DNA of 35,452 nt from Planctomycetaceae bacterium UBA6172 (GTDB lineage Bacteria > Planctomycetota > Planctomycetia > Pirellulales > Pirellulaceae). A program made the translations under genes and the position numbers. Below the pieces are notes generated by a model, which was given only the letters and a program-made list of their open reading frames with translations, ran no database searches and was not told where the DNA came from. Within the stretch, counting starts at the first letter, position 1. Each line of letters opens with the position of its first letter. Where the stretch lies: assembly GCA_002422955.1 (NCBI GenBank), contig DITY01000059.1:1-35452 (forward strand). The letters run 5' to 3'. Below are positions 7,904-16,012 of the stretch, piece after piece.

Positions 7904-8982
7904 GACCCTGCCTCCCAAATGCCGGATGCCCGCAGCGCGGTTTCGTGGACGGCAATGTCGTGTGCGGCATCCCACGAGAGCCGCTTTTCGCCGCGGACGA
8001 CCCCCGCCAGATCGGCAAACTCGCCGTCGTAACGTCCGCCCGGGAGCTCGAGTTGCAGGTTCTGCGTGCCACGAGCGTAGCCGCCGCTCTCACGTTGCAA
8101 CGACAATTGAACTCGTCCCGATTCCAACGGCAAGATCTCGAAACTGCCGAGCGTCCCGGTCACGTTGAATCGCCGCCGGGGGCCGCCGAACGGATCGACG
8201 AAGTTCGCGCGGACCACCGCCGTCGCCCCGGGATAAACGAGCACGGCTAATTGGTTGTCCATCACCCCGTCCTCCGCCGAGGGGGTCGAAAAGGTTTCGA
8301 CCCGCGACGGCCGACCGAGCAACGTGACGACGACGTCGATCAGGTGGCAACCGATCTCGAACATCGCGCCGCCAGGCTGAACCACGATTTGGCGACGGGT
8401 CCCGACGTCCGCCAGCTTCCCCATCGACGCGTCAATCTCGGTGATCGCCCCCAACCAGCCCTCACGAACGGCTCGAAACAGCAACTCGAACGCCGGGTTG
8501 TAGCGCAGCATGTAGCCCATTTGCACCGTCAAGCCGGAGGCTTCGGCCAACCGGCGCATGGTCGCGAAGGCCGCATGCTCGACCCCGCCAGGCTTGTCCA
8601 GATGAACGTGCTTGCCGGCCTGAAGTACCCGCAGCGCGGTCGCCGTGGCAGCGGCCAGCTCGGTCTCGACGGTGACCGCCGCCAACCCCGGGGTGCCGAG
8701 CAATTCCTGCTCCGTCATCGCCGGAACGGCTGCGTAAGGCTTCCGCCCCGCAGCGGTGGCCCGTTGCCGCTCATCCTCCTCGACCCATCCGACGACCCGC
8801 CATTCGGCCGGTCGCGCGAGCATCGCGGCGAACTTCCCGTCGGCATGCGGATGCGTGGTCCCGATCTGACCGCACAGCTGCGGACCAGCTGATTCCCCAC
8901 TCGCCGACGGCAAACGGGCCCCGGCGATTGCGGCGCACCCGCCCGCGATCCAAGACCGACGTGATAGACCCCAACGATTCAT
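7900..8982 (-). CDS. Gfo/Idh/MocA-family oxidoreductase, Tat-exported
   Basis: This 360-residue protein has a twin-arginine signal (LSRRSWIAGG, residues 6-15). The Gfo/Idh/MocA fold follows: GKHVHLDKPGG, with the DKP version of the catalytic EKP motif (129-131), then GYMLRYNP and a histidine at 213 in GCHLID. The family uses NAD(P) to oxidise or reduce sugars and cyclitols. The usual GxGxxG nucleotide motif is not obvious; the segment after the signal reads GQIGTTHPHADGK. The start at 8982 has a strong GGGAGGGAG ribosome-binding site. It lies 84 bp after the sulfatase and overlaps the next gene by 4 bp. An exported Gfo/Idh/MocA protein must bring a folded, cofactor-loaded enzyme through Tat, which is typical of planctomycetes. 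Confidence 0.88.
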   Translation of the reverse strand: MNRWGLSRRSWIAGGCAAIAGARLPSASGESAGPQLCGQIGTTHPHADGKFAAMLARPAEWRVVGWVEEDERQRATAAGRKPYAAVPAMTEQELLGTPGLAAVTVETELAAATATALRVLQAGKHVHLDKPGGVEHAAFATMRRLAEASGLTVQMGYMLRYNPAFELLFRAVREGWLGAITEIDASMGKLADVGTRRQIVVQPGGAMFEIGCHLIDVVVTLLGRPSRVETFSTPSAEDGVMDNQLAVLVYPGATAVVRANFVDPFGGPRRRFNVTGTLGSFEILPLESGRVQLSLQRESGGYARGTQNLQLELPGGRYDGEFADLAGVVRGEKRLSWDAAHDIAVHETALRASGIWEAGS

Positions 8983-9066
8983 GCTTCTCCCTCCCACACC
9001 GTGTATCCACATCTCCCCGCAGCCTCCTACGCGCGTCCGCCGGTCAGTATCCAAAAACACCACCGC

Positions 9067-10617
9067 TCAGGGCAGCTGAGGCGGCGTTGGCGGCTTGCCA
9101 GATCCCGTTAGCGGATACAACGCGTCGTACTCGGCGAGTGCGGCGATCAAGCCGCCCATCAGCCGTCGCAATTGCGCCGGCTCACGCTCCGCCAAGTCGT
9201 TGGACTCCGACGGGTCGCTCGCCAAATCGAACAGCTGGTAACGCTTCCCCCCCGCTGACTTAGCCAATGGGAAGTAATGATAGATCACCTTCCAATCGCC
9301 GTCGCGATAGCTGGTCCAGTAGTCACTGCGGTGCGGCGCGTGGGGGAAATGCATCAAGAATGTCTGAGGATGCTGCGAATCCTCCTCACCGGCCAGCGAT
9401 CTTTCCAAGGAGACGCCATCGACCACGTGCCCACTCGGGATCTCGGCATCGACCAATCGGAGAATGGTGGGAAACAGGTCACAAACATTGGCCAGCCGCG
9501 AGCGGACCGCTCCGGCCGGGATCGGCAACCGCTGCTGGTGAACTTGATCCGCGTCGGGACGGGCCCACGCTGCGATGAACGGCACTCGCGTCCCGCCCTC
9601 GTAATGCGATCCTTTCTTGCCCCGCAGCGGCGCGGCGCAGGCGATGGCATGTTCGTGCCCCAGCGGCGCGTCGGAGCCGTTGTCACCGAGAAACAACACC
9701 AGCGTGTTCTCGGCGACACCCAACCGCTCGAGATGATCCAACAGATCGCCTAACGACTTATCCATCCCCTCGATCAAGGTCGCGAAGGCCCGCGCCGCGG
9801 GCGGCTTGTCCGAGTCCGCGTAATGGGCGGCGAAGCGCGGGTCCGATTCGAACGGAGCGTGAACGGCGTAGTGCGACAAGTAGAGAAAAAAGGGCTCGGC
9901 GGCATCGACCGCTAGGGAGACCTGTGCACAGGCTTCCGCCGTCAGGGCTTCGGTCAAAAAAATGTCCTGGCCGTGATACTTGTCCAAACCTGGCACCGCA
10001 TGGTGCGCGCGTTTGCCTCCCCAGCCGAAATTCGACTTGCCGTAATAGCTCCCCGGCGCGCCGAAGGCACCGCCGCCGACATTGCTGTCGAAGCCCAACG
10101 TCGCGGGATCAGCCCCGGCAAACTCCCGTGGGGAAAAGTGCCCCTTGCCGACATGAATCGTGCGATACCCCCGCCCGTTCAGCAGTCCCGCCAGGGTCAC
10201 GTCACCCGGCTTCAACCCTTCCCAATTCCACGCCGGAGGACCATTGGGCCCCGCGTTATTGTGGTCGGGATTGATCCAGGTAGTCGTCCTGTGACGGGCA
10301 GCATTCTGACCGGTCATGATCGAGATCCGCGTCGGTGAACAGACGCTCATCGCGGAAAACTGATTGAACCGTATCCCCTGCCGCGCCAGCCGCTCCATCG
10401 CTGGGGTGCGATAAAAATCGTTGAGCGGATGCCTCACGGGCTGGCCATCGGCGGCGGTCAGGAAGGGGACCGACGTATCCATCACCCCCATGTCGTCGAC
10501 CAGAAAAACGACCACGTTGGGCGGCGCGGTCTCCGCGGCGCTCACATCGGCGGCTGGCCGCAAACCGCTGAGCAGCATTACGCCCACCTGCAGCACGATC
10601 CCAAGTCGTATTGTCAT
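9067..10617 (-). CDS. Type I (formylglycine) sulfatase, exported
   Basis: This 516-residue sulfatase has a signal peptide (about 1-28). Metal-binding D41-D42 lies in the LVDDMG motif. The modification motif C93-S-P-T-R is one whose cysteine becomes formylglycine. K158/H160 occur in the VGKGH segment, H253 in AVHAPFE, and D312-N313 in LGDNGSD. These enzymes hydrolyse sulfate esters of polysaccharides or other compounds; the exact substrate cannot be read from the sequence. The Cys-type motif requires an aerobic formylglycine-generating enzyme (SUMF1/FGE type) or anSME encoded elsewhere. The start at 10617 has GGGGCGGA upstream; an upstream alternative at 10668 would overlap the preceding gene. 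It sits 20 bp after one Gfo/Idh/MocA gene and before another, which fits desulfation followed by sugar oxidation. Confidence 0.93.
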   Translation of the reverse strand: MTIRLGIVLQVGVMLLSGLRPAADVSAAETAPPNVVVFLVDDMGVMDTSVPFLTAADGQPVRHPLNDFYRTPAMERLARQGIRFNQFSAMSVCSPTRISIMTGQNAARHRTTTWINPDHNNAGPNGPPAWNWEGLKPGDVTLAGLLNGRGYRTIHVGKGHFSPREFAGADPATLGFDSNVGGGAFGAPGSYYGKSNFGWGGKRAHHAVPGLDKYHGQDIFLTEALTAEACAQVSLAVDAAEPFFLYLSHYAVHAPFESDPRFAAHYADSDKPPAARAFATLIEGMDKSLGDLLDHLERLGVAENTLVLFLGDNGSDAPLGHEHAIACAAPLRGKKGSHYEGGTRVPFIAAWARPDADQVHQQRLPIPAGAVRSRLANVCDLFPTILRLVDAEIPSGHVVDGVSLERSLAGEEDSQHPQTFLMHFPHAPHRSDYWTSYRDGDWKVIYHYFPLAKSAGGKRYQLFDLASDPSESNDLAEREPAQLRRLMGGLIAALAEYDALYPLTGSGKPPTPPQLP

Positions 10618-10637
10618 ATTCCGCCCCACGCGTTCGT

Positions 10638-11792
10638 TCAAACCGTCGTTGCCTGGACCTCGACCCACCCTCGCTGACGATGACTGGCCAAGATCGCCTC
10701 GCCGAGCAAGATTTCGCCATGCCCATCGCCGAAGGTCGGGAAGGGAGGGACCGCCCCAAAGTCACCTGTCGCAATGTAGCCGTAGAAGCGGCGGAAGAGT
10801 TGCTTGAAGGTATCGGGGAAACCCTCGTTGTGGCCACCGGGGTAGCTCGCGATCCCGGCGGCCCAGTCGCCGAGCAGGGCCGGATCGCGGATCAAGGTCT
10901 CGTTCGGCCGGTCGCGGTGACCGATCCACAAGGAATTGGGGGACTCGCTATCCCAACTCAACGCCGAGCGGCCACCGGCGATCTCGAAGCGTAAACAGTT
11001 CTTCCGCCCGGCGGTCGTCTGGGAAACCCACAATCCGCCGTTGGCCCCGTTATCCAGCCGCAGCATCACACAGCCGCAATCGTCGGTGGTGATGTCTACC
11101 GACTGGACGGCACCGGCGGCCTGGCCGGAAAAAGTCTCGGCGCCCGCGACCGGCCGCTGACGCCGCGGATGCACCGTCCGCAAGTCGGCACACACGGCGA
11201 CGACCCGCCGCCCCGTGATGAACTGGACGAGATCCAGCCAGTGGGTGCCGATATCGGCAACGGCCCGCAACTCACCGCCGGCCTCGGCCAACACCCGCCA
11301 ATTGAAATCCGTGTCGTGGAGCAACCAGTCCTGCACATACGAGCCCGTTACGTGCAAGACCTCGCCGATCGCGCCGTCGCGGACCCGCTGCGCCGCTTCG
11401 TGACAAAGGGGATAAAAACGCACGTTGTAGGCGACCCCCGCGACCACCCCGGAATCGGCGGCCAGTCGCGCCAACTCCGCCGATTCCCCCGAATTCATCG
11501 CCAGCGGCTTTTCGCAGAGCACATGCTTGCCGGCCCGCAGCGCGGCGGCGGCGTGTTCGAAATGAAACCGATTGGGTGTCGCCAAATGCACCGCGTCGAT
11601 CGAGTCATCGGCCAAGGCCTGCGCCAGCGTTTCGAGACGCGTGGGTAGGCCGAGTCGCTCGGCGGCCGCGCGCGATTTGGCGGGCGTCGAGCCGATGATC
11701 CCGGCAACCTCCACCCCAGCGCGGCGCAATCCCTCGACATGCACCGGGCCGATGAATCCGGTCCCAACGACCACCGATCGAAAAACCTTCAC
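10638..11792 (-). CDS. Gfo/Idh/MocA-family oxidoreductase, cytoplasmic
   Basis: This is a 384-residue NAD(P)-dependent oxidoreductase of the sugar/inositol dehydrogenase family. It has a Rossmann GxGxxG motif (G10-T-G12-F-I-G15), catalytic E94-K95-P96 in GKHVLCEKPLA, and D180/H184 in ADIGTHWLD. It has no signal peptide, so unlike the second family member in this run it should act in the cytoplasm. I choose a GTG start at 11792 because AAGGA lies 7 nt upstream and the Rossmann fold begins at once; a longer frame to 11882 would add an unrelated arginine-rich leader. It is the first gene of the minus-strand run, 20 bp before the sulfatase. Confidence 0.9.
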   Translation of the reverse strand: MKVFRSVVVGTGFIGPVHVEGLRRAGVEVAGIIGSTPAKSRAAAERLGLPTRLETLAQALADDSIDAVHLATPNRFHFEHAAAALRAGKHVLCEKPLAMNSGESAELARLAADSGVVAGVAYNVRFYPLCHEAAQRVRDGAIGEVLHVTGSYVQDWLLHDTDFNWRVLAEAGGELRAVADIGTHWLDLVQFITGRRVVAVCADLRTVHPRRQRPVAGAETFSGQAAGAVQSVDITTDDCGCVMLRLDNGANGGLWVSQTTAGRKNCLRFEIAGGRSALSWDSESPNSLWIGHRDRPNETLIRDPALLGDWAAGIASYPGGHNEGFPDTFKQLFRRFYGYIATGDFGAVPPFPTFGDGHGEILLGEAILASHRQRGWVEVQATTV

Positions 11793-12131
11793 GTAGGATT
11801 CCTTCAGGTCAATGCGTGTTCGATAAGAAACGGAGCGTCTCAACCGCTCCGCCCGGCGGTCTGCCACTGCCGCCGCAATCAAGAATACCGATCAGTCGCG
11901 GCGCCGACCGCCTGCGGGATGCGCCGGATCGAACGGATGCAACGACGAATCGGATCATAGGGCAAGCCAGATAAGATTTCCGGCCTAGGCAAGTGGTTTT
12001 GATCAGGCAAGAGCTGCGGCTCCGTCGATCGAATAGTCAGCATCATCACCGGATGCCAGGAGGAAGCAAAACCTGAACCGTTGCGGGCGAGGATCGCCGC
12101 CAAACCATCCATCTGCCGCGAGACCATTGCC
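11793..12131. promoter_or_regulatory. Divergent intergenic region
   Basis: This 339-bp stretch lies between the divergently transcribed oxidoreductase (start 11792) and the GAF/SpoIIE-like gene (likely start 12132), so it must hold promoters for both. I could not find a convincing -35/-10 pair; the A/T-rich segment near 11969-12005 is the most likely core. A TTG at 12081 could start the plus-strand gene earlier and would shorten the region. Confidence 0.4.
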
Positions 12132-13700
12132 GTGACCAAGACGATCCCCGCCTACCTGCGAATCCACAACGGCCCCTCCTTGGAGACGATCCCGACGACT
12201 CCGTTGCCGGTCGATCCCGTCTCCCGATTCTGGCAGACTTACAGTTCCACGACCGGGTGGCGAGTCGACCAGGGGCACTCGCGCGGCGAAATGTCAACCG
12301 CTACGCTACCATCGACGCATGACTCAGCGGTCGACGCCGCGGCCCTGCCAGCCATCTCCGAGTTTCTGCAAGACGATCCGGATTCGGTTTGGGATATCCC
12401 GGCGGTCAGCCGTGGCGCGGCGCAAAAGCTAGCGGCCGCGGCCCTCGAATTGACTCGTCTGTACCGTGACTCGCTGCAGGAGATTCGGCGACAGGAAGCG
12501 GAACTCGCCGCATCGGCCATCCCCGGCGAAACGGCGGAGCCATCCGGCCAGCTGGTCGACCGCCTGCAGAAGCTGCTATCGCGAGCAGCGGCCGCCACGG
12601 GGTGCCATGCGGCAGCCTTGTACTTACTGGACGAGCAGACGACCTCGCTCAAGCTGCGTGCCTGTTTCGGGATGCCCGCCTCGCGATTGACCGCGGCCCC
12701 GCGCCCGCTCCGGGGCAGCCGCGGCGACCTGGAGTGCCTGGTCCGCGATTCGGTTTTGATCGATGACCTGAGCGGCGTGCAAGCGAGTTTCTGGAACAGC
12801 CCCGAACCGTTCCCCTCCGCGATCGTCGTCCGCCTCGAAGAAGAAGACCTGCCGATCGGAACGCTCTGGCTCTGGCCCAAGATGGCGCGGCAGTTCACCC
12901 CGCGTGACGGGGCGGCAGCCCAGCTGGCGGCCACGGGCATCACCGCCGAGTTGTCGCGAGCCAAACTGGCGCGGCACCGCGAGCGATTGACTCACACCAG
13001 CCGCGCCGTCCAAGCCGCGGCCCAGTGGCAGTTGCGGCAGTTGCCCCCCGCGATGGAAATCGCGCCGGGAATCGTCGTCGATGGCTGGACCGAGTCACCG
13101 CGTCCGTGGGCTTGTTCGTGGCACGCTTGGGACGTGCTGCCCGACGGAATGGTCTCGCTGGCGCTGGCCGAAGCCGACTCGGATCAACTCGACGGCGCGT
13201 TGATCGCCGCCACCGCCCGCGCCGCCTTCTCCGCCCACAGCCATTACCGTCATTCCGTCACCGACATGCTGCTACGGGTCAGTGATTCGCTGTGGCAGAC
13301 GAACACGGGCGATCAGATCGTGTCACTGCTCTACGCGCAATTCAATCCCGACACCGGTGAGGGCCGGATCGCTTCGGCCGGAAAGATCCATGCGATCATC
13401 GCCAGTGACCGCGGATTTCGTCCGGTCTGCAGCGACACCCAAAGCGACCCGCTGGGCAGCAGCATCGATGGCCGTTACGCGGATGCCGAGTTCCGCCTGC
13501 AAGCGGGCGAGGTGCTTGTGGCGGTCAACGCCGCCGTCCTCGATCAGGAAACCGGACTGAGCCAAGCCGACTGGGCCGACTGCATTCGCAACGCGATCTC
13601 GTCGCATGACCTACCCGTGCTTCCCGCGATCCGCCGCGGCTTGGCCGGCAAGCCAACGACGAAGGAACGTTCGGGCGTGATGTTGATGCGGCGTAAGTGA
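12132..13700 (+). CDS. GAF-domain / SpoIIE-like protein with degenerate phosphatase site
   Basis: This is a protein of about 522 residues. It has an N-terminal segment with a FWQTYSSTTGW motif, a short helical coiled-coil-like part (about 95-130), a GAF-type sensor domain (about 143-275), and a C-terminal domain with the layout of PP2C/SpoIIE (RsbU-like) phosphatases (about 300-520). In active enzymes the metal-binding aspartates lie in GGDxYD, GDVxGHG and LYTDG. The corresponding places here read CSWHAWD, EADSDQ and LVAVNAA. The structural ASAG and DPLG motifs are kept. It is probably a pseudophosphatase acting by binding, perhaps in a partner-switching pathway. The start is uncertain: GTG at 12132 (used), TTG at 12081 or ATG at 12291; none has a strong ribosome-binding site. 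Confidence 0.75.
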   Translation: MTKTIPAYLRIHNGPSLETIPTTPLPVDPVSRFWQTYSSTTGWRVDQGHSRGEMSTATLPSTHDSAVDAAALPAISEFLQDDPDSVWDIPAVSRGAAQKLAAAALELTRLYRDSLQEIRRQEAELAASAIPGETAEPSGQLVDRLQKLLSRAAAATGCHAAALYLLDEQTTSLKLRACFGMPASRLTAAPRPLRGSRGDLECLVRDSVLIDDLSGVQASFWNSPEPFPSAIVVRLEEEDLPIGTLWLWPKMARQFTPRDGAAAQLAATGITAELSRAKLARHRERLTHTSRAVQAAAQWQLRQLPPAMEIAPGIVVDGWTESPRPWACSWHAWDVLPDGMVSLALAEADSDQLDGALIAATARAAFSAHSHYRHSVTDMLLRVSDSLWQTNTGDQIVSLLYAQFNPDTGEGRIASAGKIHAIIASDRGFRPVCSDTQSDPLGSSIDGRYADAEFRLQAGEVLVAVNAAVLDQETGLSQADWADCIRNAISSHDLPVLPAIRRGLAGKPTTKERSGVMLMRRK

Positions 13701-13717
13701 GAGCCGCGGACGAACAG

Positions 13718-13742
13718 CCGCCGCCGTCGCATGCGGCGGTTT
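13718..13742 (+). terminator. Hairpin terminator after the SpoIIE-like gene
   Basis: A perfect 7-bp G/C stem (CCGCCGC 13718-13724 with GCGGCGG 13733-13739) with an 8-nt loop is followed by TTT. It starts 17 nt after the stop codon of the plus-strand gene and lies between two convergent genes. The T run is short, so termination efficiency is uncertain. Confidence 0.55.
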
Positions 13743-13767
13743 CCGGCCGAACAGCTAGGTCACGTAC

Positions 13768-15819
13768 TCAGCCACGCTGGCCGCTGCTGGGTTTGCGATA
13801 GCGATTCGGATTATCCGACTTGCCGGTCAATTCGTACAGGAACCGGCTCGGCGTCGTCGGCCGTGGCTTGCCCCACTTCATGCGGGTTAGCGCCATCGAC
13901 AACGTCAGGTTTTCCTGGGCGCGGGTGATGCCGACGTAACACAACCGCCGCTCCTCGGCGATGTCCTTCTCCAGGCCGCTCTTGACCGCGCGGCTGTGGG
14001 GCAGCAGCCCGTCTTCCATCCCGACCATGTAGACGATCGGGAACTCGAGCCCCTTGGCCGCATGCATCGTCAACAGCCACACGGCATTCTTGGCCGCCGC
14101 CTTGTCCTTCTCGCTCCCCATCTCCTTGCCGGCCAGCGCGATTTCGGACAGGAACCCGCCCAGGTCGCCCTCGGGATTTCGCTGCTGGTAAGCCGCGATC
14201 GCGTTGGTGACTTCGCCCAACGACGCGACTCGGGTTTCGCGTTCCTGGGGCTCGTCGTACAGGCGATTCAATTCCTCGATGTAGCGTGTCCGACTGATCA
14301 GCGACTGCGTCGCCTCGGCCATCGGGCCGCGGGTGAGCGCCTCGCCGATGTCGCGCAAGATCGCGCGCAAATCCTCGATGCCACGGCGTGAGGCGGGCGA
14401 CAGGTCCTGAATCGCCGAGGGGTCGTTCATCACCCGCCACACCGGCTCGCCTCGCCCCACGGCCCGATCGATCAGCAGCTTGACGGACTGCGGCCCCAGC
14501 CCGCGGGGTGGCGTGTTGATAACCCGCAGCAGCGAGATCTCGTCATCGGGCTGATCGATCCATTTCAAATAGGCCAGGATGTCGCGAATTTCACGACGAT
14601 CGAAGAACGATTGGCTACCCAACAACACGTAGGGCACCCGCGCCTTGCGGAGCTCCACTTCGAACAAACGCGGCTGCTCGTTGGTGCGAAACAGGATCGC
14701 GAAGTCGCGAGGTTGACGATGCTGCTGCTCGATCAGCCGTGCGATCTCGGCGACCACGACTTTCGACTCCTCGAGTTCGTCCTTGAATTGCAAGATTCGC
14801 GGGCGTGGGCCTTCGGGAAGGTGGGGACGGAGCGTCTTGCCATAGCGATCGGTGTTGTAGGCGATCAGCGTGTTGGCCATCCGCAGGATCGACCCGGTGC
14901 TGCGGTAATTCGCTTCCAATTGGATCACTTTCGCCTCGGGCCAATCCTTGCGAAAGTTCAGGATGTGCGTGACGTCCGCGCCGCGCCAGCCATAGATCGA
15001 TTGGTCGTCATCACCCACGACGCACAGGTTGCGATGGCTCAGCGCGATGCCGCGAATGATCCGATACTGGCTGCCGTTGGTGTCCTGATACTCGTCGACC
15101 AACACATGATCGAATCGCGACGATTCCTCGCGGAGCACATCCGCCTCTTGCCCCAACAGCAGTTCGGTGTTCAGCAGCAGATCGTCGAAATCCATCGCGC
15201 CGCGAATCTTCAGCCCCTCCTGATAACGACGGTATCCGGCCGCCGCCAAATGTTCCTTGTCGGTCCGCGCCGCGCCTGACGCCGCGGCCGGCATGATCGA
15301 GGCGTTCTTCCAGTTGCCGATGATCATCAGCATGTCGGCGGGACTCAGCGCCGTTCCGGGCAACCGCAGGTCTCGCAATACCGCGCGGGCCAGCGATTCC
15401 TGGTCGCCACGGTCATAGATCGTGAACTTCGCGGGATACCCCAACCGCTTGGCATGCCGCCGCAGGATGCCGACGCAGTGCGAATGGAAAGTGCCGATCA
15501 CCGGCGTCGGCGGTTTGTCGCGAGAAGCTCGCCGCGTCCCGCCCGAGCCGCCGAGCAGATGCCCGATCCGCTCCTTCATTTCGCCGGCCGCCTTGTTGGT
15601 GAAGGTGACCGCCAAGATCCGGTCGGGCGGCGTACCGTGTGCGATCAGGTTAGCGATCCGGAACGTCACCACCCGCGTTTTTCCTGTACCGGCACCCGCC
15701 AAGACCAACAGCGGCCCGGCCAACGTCGCCACCGCCTCGCTCTGAGCGGGGTTCAAACCAGCCCCTCCGGAAGGCCCCCCGGATGGTGATTCGCTCTTCG
15801 GCCGTCCCTGTGTGCTCAT
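13768..15819 (-). CDS. UvrD/Rep/PcrA-type DNA helicase
   Basis: This 683-residue superfamily 1A 3'-5' DNA helicase acts in repair and replication restart. It shows all the ordered motifs: Q motif NPAQSEAV (23-30), Walker A GAGTGKT (42-48), TFTNKAAGEMKERI, Walker B VLVDEYQDTN, GDDDQSIYGWRGAD, LEANYRST, LLTMHAAKGLEF and CYVGITRA. The size is normal for the family. UvrD, PcrA and Rep cannot be told apart with confidence from motifs alone, so no symbol is given. I choose ATG at 15819, after which a short Gly/Ser-rich stretch leads into the Q motif; a longer frame to 15906 is arginine-rich and unlike the family. It is divergent from gyrA and convergent with the SpoIIE-like gene. Confidence 0.94.
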   Translation of the reverse strand: MSTQGRPKSESPSGGPSGGAGLNPAQSEAVATLAGPLLVLAGAGTGKTRVVTFRIANLIAHGTPPDRILAVTFTNKAAGEMKERIGHLLGGSGGTRRASRDKPPTPVIGTFHSHCVGILRRHAKRLGYPAKFTIYDRGDQESLARAVLRDLRLPGTALSPADMLMIIGNWKNASIMPAAASGAARTDKEHLAAAGYRRYQEGLKIRGAMDFDDLLLNTELLLGQEADVLREESSRFDHVLVDEYQDTNGSQYRIIRGIALSHRNLCVVGDDDQSIYGWRGADVTHILNFRKDWPEAKVIQLEANYRSTGSILRMANTLIAYNTDRYGKTLRPHLPEGPRPRILQFKDELEESKVVVAEIARLIEQQHRQPRDFAILFRTNEQPRLFEVELRKARVPYVLLGSQSFFDRREIRDILAYLKWIDQPDDEISLLRVINTPPRGLGPQSVKLLIDRAVGRGEPVWRVMNDPSAIQDLSPASRRGIEDLRAILRDIGEALTRGPMAEATQSLISRTRYIEELNRLYDEPQERETRVASLGEVTNAIAAYQQRNPEGDLGGFLSEIALAGKEMGSEKDKAAAKNAVWLLTMHAAKGLEFPIVYMVGMEDGLLPHSRAVKSGLEKDIAEERRLCYVGITRAQENLTLSMALTRMKWGKPRPTTPSRFLYELTGKSDNPNRYRKPSSGQRG

Positions 15820-16012
15820 GCCCCGCAGCGTAACCGAGACGCAGCCGTTTGTGTACCTTCCCGCGAGCGCCACCGCGGCCTGCTCGAGCGACGCCGAGGA
15901 CCGCAACCGACAATCGACCGCAAGTCTTTATTTGCCAAGCACTTAGGCACATCGCCTGGGGGCGGCGGCCGGTTGTGGTCGGGACCCCAAAACGTTATGA
16001 TCATGCGGTTCC
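15820..16012. promoter_or_regulatory. Divergent helicase/gyrA intergenic region
   Basis: This 193-bp region separates the divergent helicase and gyrA genes. On the plus strand it holds a possible sigma-70-like promoter described in the next entry. No clear promoter was found for the helicase side. Confidence 0.5.
15973..16001 (+). promoter_or_regulatory. Possible gyrA promoter
   Basis: TTGTGG (15973-15978) and TATGAT (15996-16001) are separated by 17 bp; the -10 matches the consensus at five of six bases, the -35 only at its first three. Transcription would begin near 16008, leaving only a few nucleotides before the GTG at 16013, so either the message is nearly leaderless or translation starts further in. 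Confidence 0.35.
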
